Shown here: in pieces, positions 24,460-32,998 of the stretch
How the letters are laid out: each line of letters begins with the position of its first letter
Numbering within the stretch: position 1 is the stretch's first letter
NCBI GenBank assembly: GCA_002839095.1
Contig: PGXL01000002.1
Span: forward strand, 1 to 64,000
Source of the DNA: Tenericutes bacterium HGW-Tenericutes-2
GTDB lineage: Bacteria; Bacillota_I; Bacilli_A; Acholeplasmatales; Acholeplasmataceae
Direction of reading: 5' to 3'
DNA: 64,000 nucleotides
Position numbers and translations under genes: made by a program
Notes under the pieces: model-generated
What the model was told of the DNA's origin: nothing
What the model saw: only the letters and a program-made list of their open reading frames with translations
Database searches by the model: none

Positions 24460-26561
24460 TGAAGAAAATATTTGATATTAAATATCTTGATTGTGCGAAT
24501 TGTGCTCAAAAAATAGAGGCAGAATACTCAAAGCTTAAAGGCGTTACTAAAGTAAGCGTCAATTATGCTAGAGAAAAAGTATATCTTGAAGGTGAAGTTG
24601 AACAATATACAGCAAAGAAGCTAGAGGTAATTGCTAAGAAAGTAGAAAAAGCTGTTACAGTGAGTGATGAAAACTCACAGATTGAATATGTTGATAAACA
24701 CTTAACAAAGGTTCAATGGATTACCTATGCGATGGGGATGTTTTTCCTAATTACAGGTTTTCTTCTAAATCAATTTATTCGTTCTTCAGCAAGAGAGATT
24801 GTCCCTGTACCTTTTTATACTGCAGCATATCTAATCTTTGGTTGGGATGTTCTTTCCAAAGCTTTTAAAAATATACTCAAAGGGAAATTCTTTGATGAAA
24901 ACTTTTTAATGACACTTGCTACGATCGGTGCATTTGCTACCACAGATTATATTGAAGCGATAGCAGTGATGTTGTTTTATCGTGTTGGCGAATATCTACA
25001 AGACATTTCAATCAGTAGATCAAGAAAAAACATTAAAGAACTTGTTGATATTAGACCCTCAATTGCTCATCTATTAACTAATGATGGTATATTTGATATC
25101 CTTCCTGAAAGGTTAAAAGTCGGACAACTCATCGTTGTTAGACCAGGCGAGAAGGTTCCAGTTGATGGAATTATTACAGAAGGTAGTTCTTGGCTAGATA
25201 CAGCTTCAATCACTGGTGAATCGATCCCAAGAGATGCCTATGAAGGCACAGAAGTTATATCAGGTTCCATTAATATATCAGGTTTAATTACAGTTCAAGT
25301 AATGAAATCATTTGAGGATTCAACTGTTAGCAAAATCATTGACTTCGTTGAAAATAACCAAGCAAATAAAGCAGAAGCAGAAAAGTTTATCACTAAGTTT
25401 GCTAAATACTATACACCATTTGTTGTAGGTATGGCTTTAATATTAGCGTTTATAGTCCCTTGGGGATTATCCATATTTACAACTACAACATTCGCAGAAG
25501 CATTTTCCATTTATTTTAGAAGAGCATTAATCTTCTTAGTCATTAGTTGCCCTTGTGCACTTGTACTATCTATTCCATTATCATTTTTCGCTGGTATAGG
25601 AGCAGCATCAAGAAAAGGTATTCTATTTAAAAGTGGTAGTGACCTAGAAATGATGAGTCGTATTGATCACTTCGTCTTTGATAAAACAGGAACACTAACA
25701 CAAGGTAAATTTAAACTATTTTCCATCGTATCTGGTGAACCGGAACTCATATTAGAATATGCTGCACATGCTGAATATCACTCTAATCACCCAATAGCAA
25801 AATCTATTCTAAAGGCCTATGGAAAAGACCCTGATCCTAATCTTGTACTATCCATCGCAGAAATTGCTGGTAAGGGCATGAAAGCAAATTATAAAGGAAT
25901 CAATTTATTAGTCGGCAATCACAAGCTTCTTGATGATAACAAAATTAAATATATGAAAACCCATGAAATCGGAACGATTGTCTACGTTGTAGCCAATAAG
26001 GAATATATGGGATATTTAGTGATTAAAGATGTATTAAAGAAGAGATCTAAACGTTTAATTCAAGAATTAAAGAAACAAAATAAAGAAATTACAATGCTAA
26101 CAGGTGATTTTGAAACAGCAGCTATGGATGTTGGATTTCACCTAGATATTGAAAACTATTATGCGAACTGTCTACCTGAGGATAAAATTAGAATTGTTGA
26201 AGAACTCTCTAAAAAATCAAAGGTTGCATTTATCGGCGATGGCATCAACGATGCCCCTGTACTTGCTATATCACATTTGGGTATTGCTATGGGTGGGATT
26301 GGTAGCGACGCAGCCATAGAGGCAGCAGATGCTGTTATTATGAACGATGACCCATATCAAGTTATTATTGCACAAAGAATTGCCAAGAAAACAATGCGCA
26401 TTGTCCTTCAAAATATCGTGATGGCTTTAGGTATTAAAGGGATCGTATTAATTCTTGGTGCATTAGGTTTCGCAAACCTTTGGTTAGCAATTTTCGCCGA
26501 TGTTGGTGTATCCATCCTAGCAGTTGCGAATGCGATGAGAATCTTTAGAACGAAGGCTTAA
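24459..26561 (+). CDS. heavy-metal translocating P1B-type ATPase (Cd/Zn class)
   Basis: A 700-residue efflux ATPase. Residues 1-70 form a heavy-metal domain with DCANCA. TGES, the intramembrane CPC in SCPCALVLS, the phosphorylation site DKTGTLT, a HP-type SNHPIA motif and GDGINDAP follow in order. The CPC with a CxxC domain fits Zn/Cd/Pb exporters of the CadA/ZntA group. Its start overlaps the repressor stop by one base, so the two form one metal-resistance operon. Confidence 0.93.
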   Translation: MKKIFDIKYLDCANCAQKIEAEYSKLKGVTKVSVNYAREKVYLEGEVEQYTAKKLEVIAKKVEKAVTVSDENSQIEYVDKHLTKVQWITYAMGMFFLITGFLLNQFIRSSAREIVPVPFYTAAYLIFGWDVLSKAFKNILKGKFFDENFLMTLATIGAFATTDYIEAIAVMLFYRVGEYLQDISISRSRKNIKELVDIRPSIAHLLTNDGIFDILPERLKVGQLIVVRPGEKVPVDGIITEGSSWLDTASITGESIPRDAYEGTEVISGSINISGLITVQVMKSFEDSTVSKIIDFVENNQANKAEAEKFITKFAKYYTPFVVGMALILAFIVPWGLSIFTTTTFAEAFSIYFRRALIFLVISCPCALVLSIPLSFFAGIGAASRKGILFKSGSDLEMMSRIDHFVFDKTGTLTQGKFKLFSIVSGEPELILEYAAHAEYHSNHPIAKSILKAYGKDPDPNLVLSIAEIAGKGMKANYKGINLLVGNHKLLDDNKIKYMKTHEIGTIVYVVANKEYMGYLVIKDVLKKRSKRLIQELKKQNKEITMLTGDFETAAMDVGFHLDIENYYANCLPEDKIRIVEELSKKSKVAFIGDGINDAPVLAISHLGIAMGGIGSDAAIEAADAVIMNDDPYQVIIAQRIAKKTMRIVLQNIVMALGIKGIVLILGALGFANLWLAIFADVGVSILAVANAMRIFRTKA

Positions 26562-26590
26562 GTCAAAACTCAGTTTTGGCTTTTTTCTTT
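26560..26590 (+). terminator. terminator after the metal ATPase
   Basis: AAGTCAAAAC (26560-26569) pairs with GTTTTGGCTT (26573-26582), followed by a T run. It begins at the stop codon. Confidence 0.8.
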
Positions 26591-26605
26591 AGATTACAAA
26601 TAGAG

Positions 26606-26624
26606 TATAATAAGAATAGGTGAT
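26606..26624 (+). promoter_or_regulatory. compact promoter-ribosome site cassette of recG
   Basis: TATAAT (26606-26611) is followed within seven bases by AGGTGAT and then the recG ATG. The same 19 bases, TATAATAAGAATAGGTGAT, recur upstream of dnaE (39359-39377). The mRNA would have an extremely short 5' leader. Confidence 0.6.
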
Positions 26625-26627
26625 GAA

Positions 26628-28592
26628 ATGGAAATCAAGCTCGACTCCGTCAAGGGAATCGGTCCTAGCATGCTTAGAATATTAAGAAATCAAGGCATAT
26701 GGTCAACGTATGACCTTGTTTTAAATTATCCTAAGCGCTATGAGGATTTTTCGATCACATCACTCGATCGAACTCAAGATAAAGAAATAATTACCACACA
26801 TGCAACGATCTTTACTGACTTAAAAATAAATCGATTTGGAAAAACACAAATGGTTTCCTTCAAGGCGAAGATATTGAATCAAATTATTGATGTGGTTGCG
26901 TTCGGTAAAGGATATTTAATTAAAAGCTTTTCAAAGGATGAAGAGGTTATTATTAAGGGGACCTATCATTTATTTAAAAGACAGATTAATGCATCAACAG
27001 TCATCAAGGTCGATAAAAAAATACCGATGAAGCCAATATATGGCATTGAAGGAATTCACGATAAAACGATGATGAATGTGATGGAAGAAATATTTTCAAG
27101 CAATCAAGTTTCTATCTATGAAACCATACCAAAAGAGTACCTAGAAAAATATAAATTACTCAATAGATTAGAAGCCTATAAAATGCTTCATCTACCAAAG
27201 TCCATTGCAGAGATACATCAGGCAGAACGAAGATTTAAATATGAGGAAGCATTTTATCTCCAGCTCAAATTACAATCCCAAAAACAGATCAATCATCTAA
27301 GACCACCTAAGACATATGATATAGAAAAGGTTAGAAGTTTAATCTCAACGATTCCTTTTGAACTGACAACAGATCAAAAGGAATCAGTAAATGATATCTT
27401 TAGAGACTTTAAGAAAGATCATGCAAGCTATAGACTCATTCAAGGTGATGTAGGCTCAGGAAAAACAATGGTTGCATTAATTGCTGCATACGCAGTAATC
27501 ACAGCAGGTGAACAGGTATCTTTGATGGCACCCACTGAGCTCCTTGCCAATCAGCACTATCAATATTTCAAGAACTTATTAAAAGACGTGAATATCGCCT
27601 TATTGACCAGTAAAACTAAAAATAAGAATCAGCTAAAGGAAGATGTCTCACAGGGTAAGATAGATTTACTAATTGGGACTCATGCTTTAATAGAAAATGA
27701 TGTTCAGTTTAAAAACTTAGGTTTAGTCATTATTGATGAACAGCATAAATTTGGAGTGAACACAAGAGATGAACTCATTCTAAAATCAAGTAGTAAGGAT
27801 GTCATCTATTTAACTGCAACTCCTATTCCTAGAACGCTCGCAATGATTGCTTTTGGAGATTCACATGTTTCCATCATCAAAGAAAAACCGAAGCATAGAA
27901 TACTGATAGAAACTAAATATATAACAAAGGATCGAATTCAAGAAATGTATGATTTAATGCATTCTGCAATCTTAAGAAAAGAACACATTTTCTTAGTAGT
28001 TCCAGCAATAACATCAGAGCATGTCACAGATAATATTGAAACTGTTTATGAAGAGATCAAAGAAGAGTTTGGTTCACATGTATTTGTTCTTCACGGTAAA
28101 CTTCCCTACGAAGAAAAAGAATTAGTGATGGAAAAGTTTATCTATACTCCAGGTAGTATTTTACTATCGACCACGATGATTGAAGTTGGTATTGATATCC
28201 CAACTGCAACCTTCATCGGAATCTATGCTGCAGAGTCCTTCGGATTATCTCAGCTTCATCAACTCAGAGGAAGAGTCGGAAGAGGAAGCTTGCATAGCTT
28301 TTGCTATCTAGTCTCTCAAAAAGATGATGTAGAAAGACTAGAACTTCTCTCAAAAACAAATGATGGATTTCAATTATCTGAATATGATTTGATTGCTAGA
28401 GGACCAGGGGATTTCCTAGGTGTTCAACAATCTGGTTATTTGAAATTTAATTTCCTAGATTTAATTACAGACTATCCAGTTTTAATAGAAGCACAAAAAA
28501 ATGTACAAGAATTGCTCTCAAAACCTGATTTTAAAACCAATTCAGCATACAAATATTTGAACAAGTATATATTAGAGTCTTTGAAGATATGA
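26628..28592 (+). CDS. recG: ATP-dependent DNA helicase RecG
   Basis: A 654-residue replication-fork remodelling helicase. The N-terminal wedge domain (about 1-230) is followed by helicase motifs: GDVGSGKTMVA (Walker A), IIDEQHKFGV (motif II), TATPIPRT (motif III), STTMIEVGIDIP and QLRGRVGRG (motif VI). Length is normal for Firmicutes. It is followed by plsX and rnc, a reduced version of the Bacillus recG-plsX-rnc neighbourhood. Confidence 0.95.
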   Translation: MEIKLDSVKGIGPSMLRILRNQGIWSTYDLVLNYPKRYEDFSITSLDRTQDKEIITTHATIFTDLKINRFGKTQMVSFKAKILNQIIDVVAFGKGYLIKSFSKDEEVIIKGTYHLFKRQINASTVIKVDKKIPMKPIYGIEGIHDKTMMNVMEEIFSSNQVSIYETIPKEYLEKYKLLNRLEAYKMLHLPKSIAEIHQAERRFKYEEAFYLQLKLQSQKQINHLRPPKTYDIEKVRSLISTIPFELTTDQKESVNDIFRDFKKDHASYRLIQGDVGSGKTMVALIAAYAVITAGEQVSLMAPTELLANQHYQYFKNLLKDVNIALLTSKTKNKNQLKEDVSQGKIDLLIGTHALIENDVQFKNLGLVIIDEQHKFGVNTRDELILKSSSKDVIYLTATPIPRTLAMIAFGDSHVSIIKEKPKHRILIETKYITKDRIQEMYDLMHSAILRKEHIFLVVPAITSEHVTDNIETVYEEIKEEFGSHVFVLHGKLPYEEKELVMEKFIYTPGSILLSTTMIEVGIDIPTATFIGIYAAESFGLSQLHQLRGRVGRGSLHSFCYLVSQKDDVERLELLSKTNDGFQLSEYDLIARGPGDFLGVQQSGYLKFNFLDLITDYPVLIEAQKNVQELLSKPDFKTNSAYKYLNKYILESLKI

Positions 28593-28623
28593 TATAATAA
28601 TGAAGAATGAAAGTAGGGATAAT

Positions 28624-29631
28624 ATGATTCGTTTAGCAGTCGATGGAATGGGCGGAGATTACGCACCAGAACCAATCGTTAAGGGAACCTTAATGGCATT
28701 AGAGAAATTTGATAATATTGAAATCACGCTTTTTGGTGATGAAACCAAGATGGCACCATTTTTAAAACAGCATCCAAGACTTCATGTCATGCATACACCT
28801 CACTATCTCGATATGGGTGAAAAGGATCCAATTAAACAGTATAGAACAAACAAAGAGCTTTCAATGTTTATGGCAATGCAGCACGTCAGAGATGGCAAAT
28901 CAGATGCTGTCATTAGTGCTGGTCCTACGCAAGCTTTAGTCGTTGGTGGACATTTCATCATTCGCAGAATGCCTGAAATGAGAAGAGTTGCTATTGCACC
29001 TGTCATTCCATCTTTTGATGGTAAGGGAAGAATCTTATTAGATTCAGGAGCAAATGTTGATTTTAAGCCTGAGCATCTTTTAGACTTTGCGGTTTACGCA
29101 ACGATTATGTCTAATAAAGTACTAAAAATCAAGGATCCTAAGGTTGCATTAATCAATATTGGAACAGAAGATAGTAAGGGGAGAGATTTCGATAAGGAAA
29201 CTTTCGCATTACTTAAAGCAAGCAAAGATATTAATTTTTATGGAAACCTAGAACCAAAAGAGCTTTTAACAACTGAAGCAAATATTTTACTTTCTGATGG
29301 CTTTACTGCAAACATTGTAATGAAAACAATGGAAGGCACCGCTAAAGGAATGGGAATGATTTTAAAAAGAGAACTTAAATCCTCTATTTTTACAATGATT
29401 GGTGCACTTTTTATGAGAAAAGGATTAAAGAGATTTAAAAAATCATTTGATGCATCAGAAATTGGTGGAGCATTACTCATGGGATTCAATTCAGTCGTTA
29501 TTAAGGCACAGGGTGCTTCAAAGGAAAATGGTTTCTTTAATGGTATTCGCCAAGCTAAAGAAATGGTTGAAGCCAATGTCATCGGTTTAGTAACAGAAAC
29601 ATTATCTAAAAAGGAAGCTGTGGAAGAATGA
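28624..29631 (+). CDS. plsX: phosphate acyltransferase PlsX
   Basis: A 335-residue acyl-ACP:phosphate acyltransferase that makes acyl phosphate for phosphatidic acid synthesis. AVDGMGGDYAPEPIVKG at the N-terminus, ISAGPTQALVVGG and the GFTANIVMKTMEG region are diagnostic. The ATG at 28624 follows AGGGA; the ATG at 28600 would lie almost on a TATAAT (28593-28598) likely belonging to this gene's own promoter. The fatty-acid genes usually found next to it are missing. Confidence 0.94.
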   Translation: MIRLAVDGMGGDYAPEPIVKGTLMALEKFDNIEITLFGDETKMAPFLKQHPRLHVMHTPHYLDMGEKDPIKQYRTNKELSMFMAMQHVRDGKSDAVISAGPTQALVVGGHFIIRRMPEMRRVAIAPVIPSFDGKGRILLDSGANVDFKPEHLLDFAVYATIMSNKVLKIKDPKVALINIGTEDSKGRDFDKETFALLKASKDINFYGNLEPKELLTTEANILLSDGFTANIVMKTMEGTAKGMGMILKRELKSSIFTMIGALFMRKGLKRFKKSFDASEIGGALLMGFNSVVIKAQGASKENGFFNGIRQAKEMVEANVIGLVTETLSKKEAVEE

Positions 29632-30302
29632 AAGCATTTTTAAAAATGCTGAATCTTCCGTATAAAGATGAATCGCTTTATGAAACTGCGTTAACGCACT
29701 CTTCTTACGCATATGAAAATCAAATAGAAAGTAATGAAAAATTAGAATTTCTAGGAGATTCAGTCATTGGTGTATTAATGAGTGATTATCTTTATAAGGA
29801 AGATTTAGAAGATGAAGGTCAAATGACCAAAAAAAGAGCACAAGCAGTATGCAAAGAGGCTCATTATAAGTACGCAACGAAAATCAAATTAAAAAATTAT
29901 ATTAAACTAGGAAAAGGTGAACTCGCAAAAGGCGCGAATGACGCGATGATTGCAGATGCCTTTGAGGCACTTTTTGGTGCGGTTTATCTTGATCTTGGAT
30001 ATCAAGCAACAAAAGAATTATTCAATCGTATTATCGTGCCAAATTTAAATCTCGTTTGGGATATCAAAGACTACAAGTCAGCACTTCAAGAATATATCCA
30101 GAGCGGTGATAAAAGAAGCATAACCTATCAAATCACTAAAGAGACAGGACCTTCACATGATAAGGAATTTGAAGCAGCAGTTAGACTAGACAAGGAAATT
30201 ATTTTAGGTGTTGGCAAAGGTAAAACGAAAAAAGAAGCTGAACAAAATGCAGCACATGATGCATTAAAGAAAGGTAATTATGATCTTAAAACGCTTATTT
30301 GA
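29628..30302 (+). CDS. rnc: ribonuclease III
   Basis: A 224-residue double-strand-specific endoribonuclease for rRNA and mRNA processing. The signature NEKLEFLGDSVIGV is at about residues 37-50, ADAFEALFGAVYLD holds the second set of metal ligands, and the C-terminal 70 residues form the double-stranded RNA-binding domain ending in KGKTKKEAEQNAAHDAL. It overlaps plsX by ATGA. Confidence 0.95.
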   Translation: MKAFLKMLNLPYKDESLYETALTHSSYAYENQIESNEKLEFLGDSVIGVLMSDYLYKEDLEDEGQMTKKRAQAVCKEAHYKYATKIKLKNYIKLGKGELAKGANDAMIADAFEALFGAVYLDLGYQATKELFNRIIVPNLNLVWDIKDYKSALQEYIQSGDKRSITYQITKETGPSHDKEFEAAVRLDKEIILGVGKGKTKKEAEQNAAHDALKKGNYDLKTLI

Positions 30303-30894
30303 AGATTATGATCTCGCAATTGAACGCATTTTGGTGAAGGAGTCGAAAAGACTTAAATTAACCATGAAGGAAATGAGTGTATTGCTCGCTCTTTTTTCGA
30401 TATATAAAAAAAGAAGAACTTTTACTATGGCATCTTTATCAAGAAGAGTTGAACTTTCCAATGAAGAGATCGGGGCAGCCATTGAATCCCTAATCGATAA
30501 AAATATGCTAATCATCAGTCTTGAAAATAAGGATGGAAAAGAAAGAGAAGTATTTTCTTTAGATGAAGTCTTTTTAAAGATTGAGTCTCTATATAGACAA
30601 GATGAAATTGAAAGAATAAAAAATGAAGAATTAACCTATATATCACAAACCATCCATCTATTCGAGCAGGGTCTAGGAAGATCACTATTACCCTATGAGC
30701 TTGAAAACATTAGAAGATGGTATGAAGATAAAACATACGCACATGAAGCAATCATTAAAGCTATTGAATCAGCTAAAGACAAAGTGAGCATTAAATATGT
30801 AGAGCGGATTCTTAATCAAATCATTCCAGAACAAGTAGAAATCGATTCAGATGTTGAAAAAGCACTGGATGAGGTATTCAAAAATATTCGATGA
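30280..30894 (+). CDS. dnaD: DnaD-domain replication initiation protein
   Basis: A 204-residue protein with an N-terminal winged-helix-like part (about 25-95, MKEMSVLLALFSIYKK..TMASLSRR) and a C-terminal DnaD domain, FEQGLGRSLLPYELENIRRW through SIKYVERIL. DnaD-type proteins load the replicative helicase in low-GC Gram-positives. It overlaps rnc by 23 bases and nth by 4, and the dnaD-nth order is the same as in Bacillus. Assignment to DnaD rather than another DnaD-domain paralogue rests on that context. Confidence 0.8.
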   Translation: MILKRLFEDYDLAIERILVKESKRLKLTMKEMSVLLALFSIYKKRRTFTMASLSRRVELSNEEIGAAIESLIDKNMLIISLENKDGKEREVFSLDEVFLKIESLYRQDEIERIKNEELTYISQTIHLFEQGLGRSLLPYELENIRRWYEDKTYAHEAIIKAIESAKDKVSIKYVERILNQIIPEQVEIDSDVEKALDEVFKNIR

Positions 30895-31520
30895 AAAAAG
30901 AAGAACATATTTTAGAAGTTCTTGAACAGATGTTTCCCGATGCTCACGTCGAATTAAACCATGAAAACACATTTGAATTATTAATTGCAGTAGTTTTAAG
31001 TGCACAAACGACAGATGTCGGAGTGAATAAAATTACAAGAGCTTTATTTAAAGCATATCCTACACCATATGAAATGATGCACGCGAATTTAGAAGATATT
31101 GAGAATAAAATTAAGACAATTGGTTTATATCGAAACAAAGCCAAAAATATTATTTTATTATCGAAGCAGCTCGTCGAAAAGCATCAAGGAATAGTTCCTG
31201 GTGAAAGAGAAGACCTAGAGTCTCTACCTGGAGTGGGTAGGAAAACAGCTAATGTTGTCTTAAGCAATGCATTTGGGATACCTGCACTTGCGGTCGATAC
31301 CCATGTTGCTAGAGTATCTATACGACTAGGCTTAGCCAAGAAGGATGACTCAGTATTTGAAATTGAAAAAAAGCTAATGCAAAAGCTTCCTAGAGAAAAA
31401 TGGCAGAAGGCACATCATCAATTTATCTTCTTCGGAAGATATCATTGTCTAGCAAAAAATCCAAAATGCAACAATTGTCCATTATTTGACATATGCAAAT
31501 ACGAAAATAAAAGTCAATAG
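30891..31520 (+). CDS. nth: endonuclease III (DNA glycosylase/AP lyase)
   Basis: A 209-residue base-excision repair enzyme. The helix-hairpin-helix LESLPGVGRKTANVVLSNAF carries the catalytic Lys and is followed by ALAVDTHVARVS with the catalytic Asp. The C-terminal cysteines CLAKNPKCNNCPLFDIC have the C-X6-C-X2-C-X5-C spacing of the [4Fe-4S] cluster. Length is standard. Confidence 0.96.
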   Translation: MKKEEHILEVLEQMFPDAHVELNHENTFELLIAVVLSAQTTDVGVNKITRALFKAYPTPYEMMHANLEDIENKIKTIGLYRNKAKNIILLSKQLVEKHQGIVPGEREDLESLPGVGRKTANVVLSNAFGIPALAVDTHVARVSIRLGLAKKDDSVFEIEKKLMQKLPREKWQKAHHQFIFFGRYHCLAKNPKCNNCPLFDICKYENKSQ

Positions 31521-31524
31521 ATTG

Positions 31525-31555
31525 AGCAACCATTCAACTGGTTGCTTTTTTTTTC
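31525..31555 (+). terminator. terminator after nth
   Basis: AGCAACCA (31525-31532) and TGGTTGCT (31539-31546) pair perfectly around six bases and run into nine T residues. It closes the recG-to-nth block. Confidence 0.9.
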
Positions 31556-31593
31556 AAAAAAGTGAATTGTTCAAATTTAGTTTTCATATACAG

Positions 31594-31602
31594 TAAGGGT
31601 AA
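31594..31602 (+). promoter_or_regulatory. candidate regulator box TAAGGGTAA (copy 1)
   Basis: TAAGGGTAA lies upstream of the XRE/TPR-like regulator. Its exact reverse complement, TTACCCTTA, is at 32911-32919 upstream of the ABC exporter promoter. A nine-base match can occur by chance, so this is only a candidate operator. Confidence 0.3.
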
Positions 31603-31624
31603 CACTTAAAGGGAGAAACTGAAT

Positions 31625-32884
31625 ATGATTAACATGATTTATTTTAGCAAACAAATTAAGAGGAGGCGGCATGAAAAACCTTATGAGACAAAACCGATTG
31701 GTTCAGCGATTAAGGTAAAAAGAAAAGAATTAAAAATGACATTAGAGGAAAGTGCGGAGGGGATATGTAGCATTTCATATTTATCGAAACTAGAAAATAA
31801 TCTTATTGAACCAAATGAAGTATTTGTCAAACAGTTAAAAGAAAGACTCAATTTAAAAGATGAATTAGAAATCGATAGTAGTGTATATAAGAATGATTTA
31901 AATGAAATATTAGAATGTTTTTTGACAGATCAAATGATGGATATCAATTTGTTAACGAAATATAAGAATCATAATGATCAACAATCCTTACTCATTGTGA
32001 TTTGTTATTATAGTCTGTCCAATCAAAAGCAAGAGGTACTCAAGGCATATGAACAAATTAAAATATTTATCCCCAACCTAAATGATTTTGAAACTGCTAT
32101 GCTATCTCTTGCACTGAGTCACACCTTATATCAAATGGAGCATTATCAAAATGCCTATCATATCTTAAAAATAGGTGCTTCACATGCTATCAAATCTGAA
32201 GCACTAAATATATTATTAATGAAATGGACATTACTATGTGCATTTAAGATGAGAAGACTAAGTGATATGACTAGTCTTTACAATCAATTTTTAATAATTT
32301 CGACTGAAAAACAATACTTCAAATTACTTCAGGATGTTAACCTAGAATACTATAAGCTTAACTCAATATACGAGGAACCAGAAAAAGTTAAAATGATGAT
32401 GAAAGAGATACGTGCTTTATCAAAGGAAGAAAAGGATTTGATCTATGCAAAATCATTATTTGCTAAAAGACAATATGAAAAACTCTATCCTTTATCCAAA
32501 GCATATCAAATGCTCAATCCTGAATGGCTTTCTATACATATAATTTGTCTGGATGCACTCAATAAAGAAATAGAACTTATAAAATTAATAGATAGAAACG
32601 AACTATTCAATCATTTAAACGAGACAAATACATTATTAATAAAGCACATCAAAATCAAATACAAAAAAGATAAAAACGAGTTGTTAAGATATTTGAGAAA
32701 CGAGCTATTAAGCAACAGGTTAATGACTGATAATTATGATACTGTTGAATATTTAATGACTGATGCCTCACAACTTTTTTCCAACCACCAATTTTATAAA
32801 GAAGCAAACCAAATCTCTCATGAAATGGGAATCACCTTAAAATCGCTTAAAATGGCCATGCAAAACTATGATACTGAAGATTAA
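31625..32884 (+). CDS. XRE-family regulator with long helical-repeat C-terminus (Rgg/PlcR-like)
   Basis: A 419-residue protein. An HTH_3 domain (about 25-75: IGSAIKVKRKELKMTLEE, ISYLSKLENN) is followed by some 340 residues of helix-rich, TPR-like sequence (FETAMLSLALSHTLYQMEHYQNAYHIL). This architecture is typical of peptide-sensing Rgg, PlcR and ComR regulators; peptide sensing is inferred. GGGAG precedes the ATG at 31625. An internal AGGAGG-ATG at 31661-31673 opens a 15-codon frame in another phase. The adjacent ABC exporter is the likely target. Confidence 0.75.
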   Translation: MINMIYFSKQIKRRRHEKPYETKPIGSAIKVKRKELKMTLEESAEGICSISYLSKLENNLIEPNEVFVKQLKERLNLKDELEIDSSVYKNDLNEILECFLTDQMMDINLLTKYKNHNDQQSLLIVICYYSLSNQKQEVLKAYEQIKIFIPNLNDFETAMLSLALSHTLYQMEHYQNAYHILKIGASHAIKSEALNILLMKWTLLCAFKMRRLSDMTSLYNQFLIISTEKQYFKLLQDVNLEYYKLNSIYEEPEKVKMMMKEIRALSKEEKDLIYAKSLFAKRQYEKLYPLSKAYQMLNPEWLSIHIICLDALNKEIELIKLIDRNELFNHLNETNTLLIKHIKIKYKKDKNELLRYLRNELLSNRLMTDNYDTVEYLMTDASQLFSNHQFYKEANQISHEMGITLKSLKMAMQNYDTED

Positions 32885-32907
32885 GTCAATTCTTAATCTT
32901 TTTTTTC
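32877..32907 (+). terminator. terminator after the XRE regulator
   Basis: AAGATTAAG (32877-32885) pairs with CTTAATCTT (32892-32900) around six bases, then eight T residues. The stem includes the stop codon. Confidence 0.85.
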
Positions 32908-32910
32908 ATC

Positions 32911-32974
32911 TTACCCTTATTTTTTTGCATTATGTCCATCAAAAATTGACTAAAAATAAAAATTCCTATATACT
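32911..32974 (+). promoter_or_regulatory. promoter of the ABC exporter operon with candidate operator
   Basis: TTGACT (32946-32951) and TATACT (32969-32974) are separated by 17 bases, close to consensus. TTACCCTTA at 32911-32919 is the inverse of the box upstream of the regulator gene. AAGGAGGG then precedes the exporter ATG. Confidence 0.75.
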
Positions 32975-32998
32975 TATTAAGGCTAAGGAGGGAACAAC

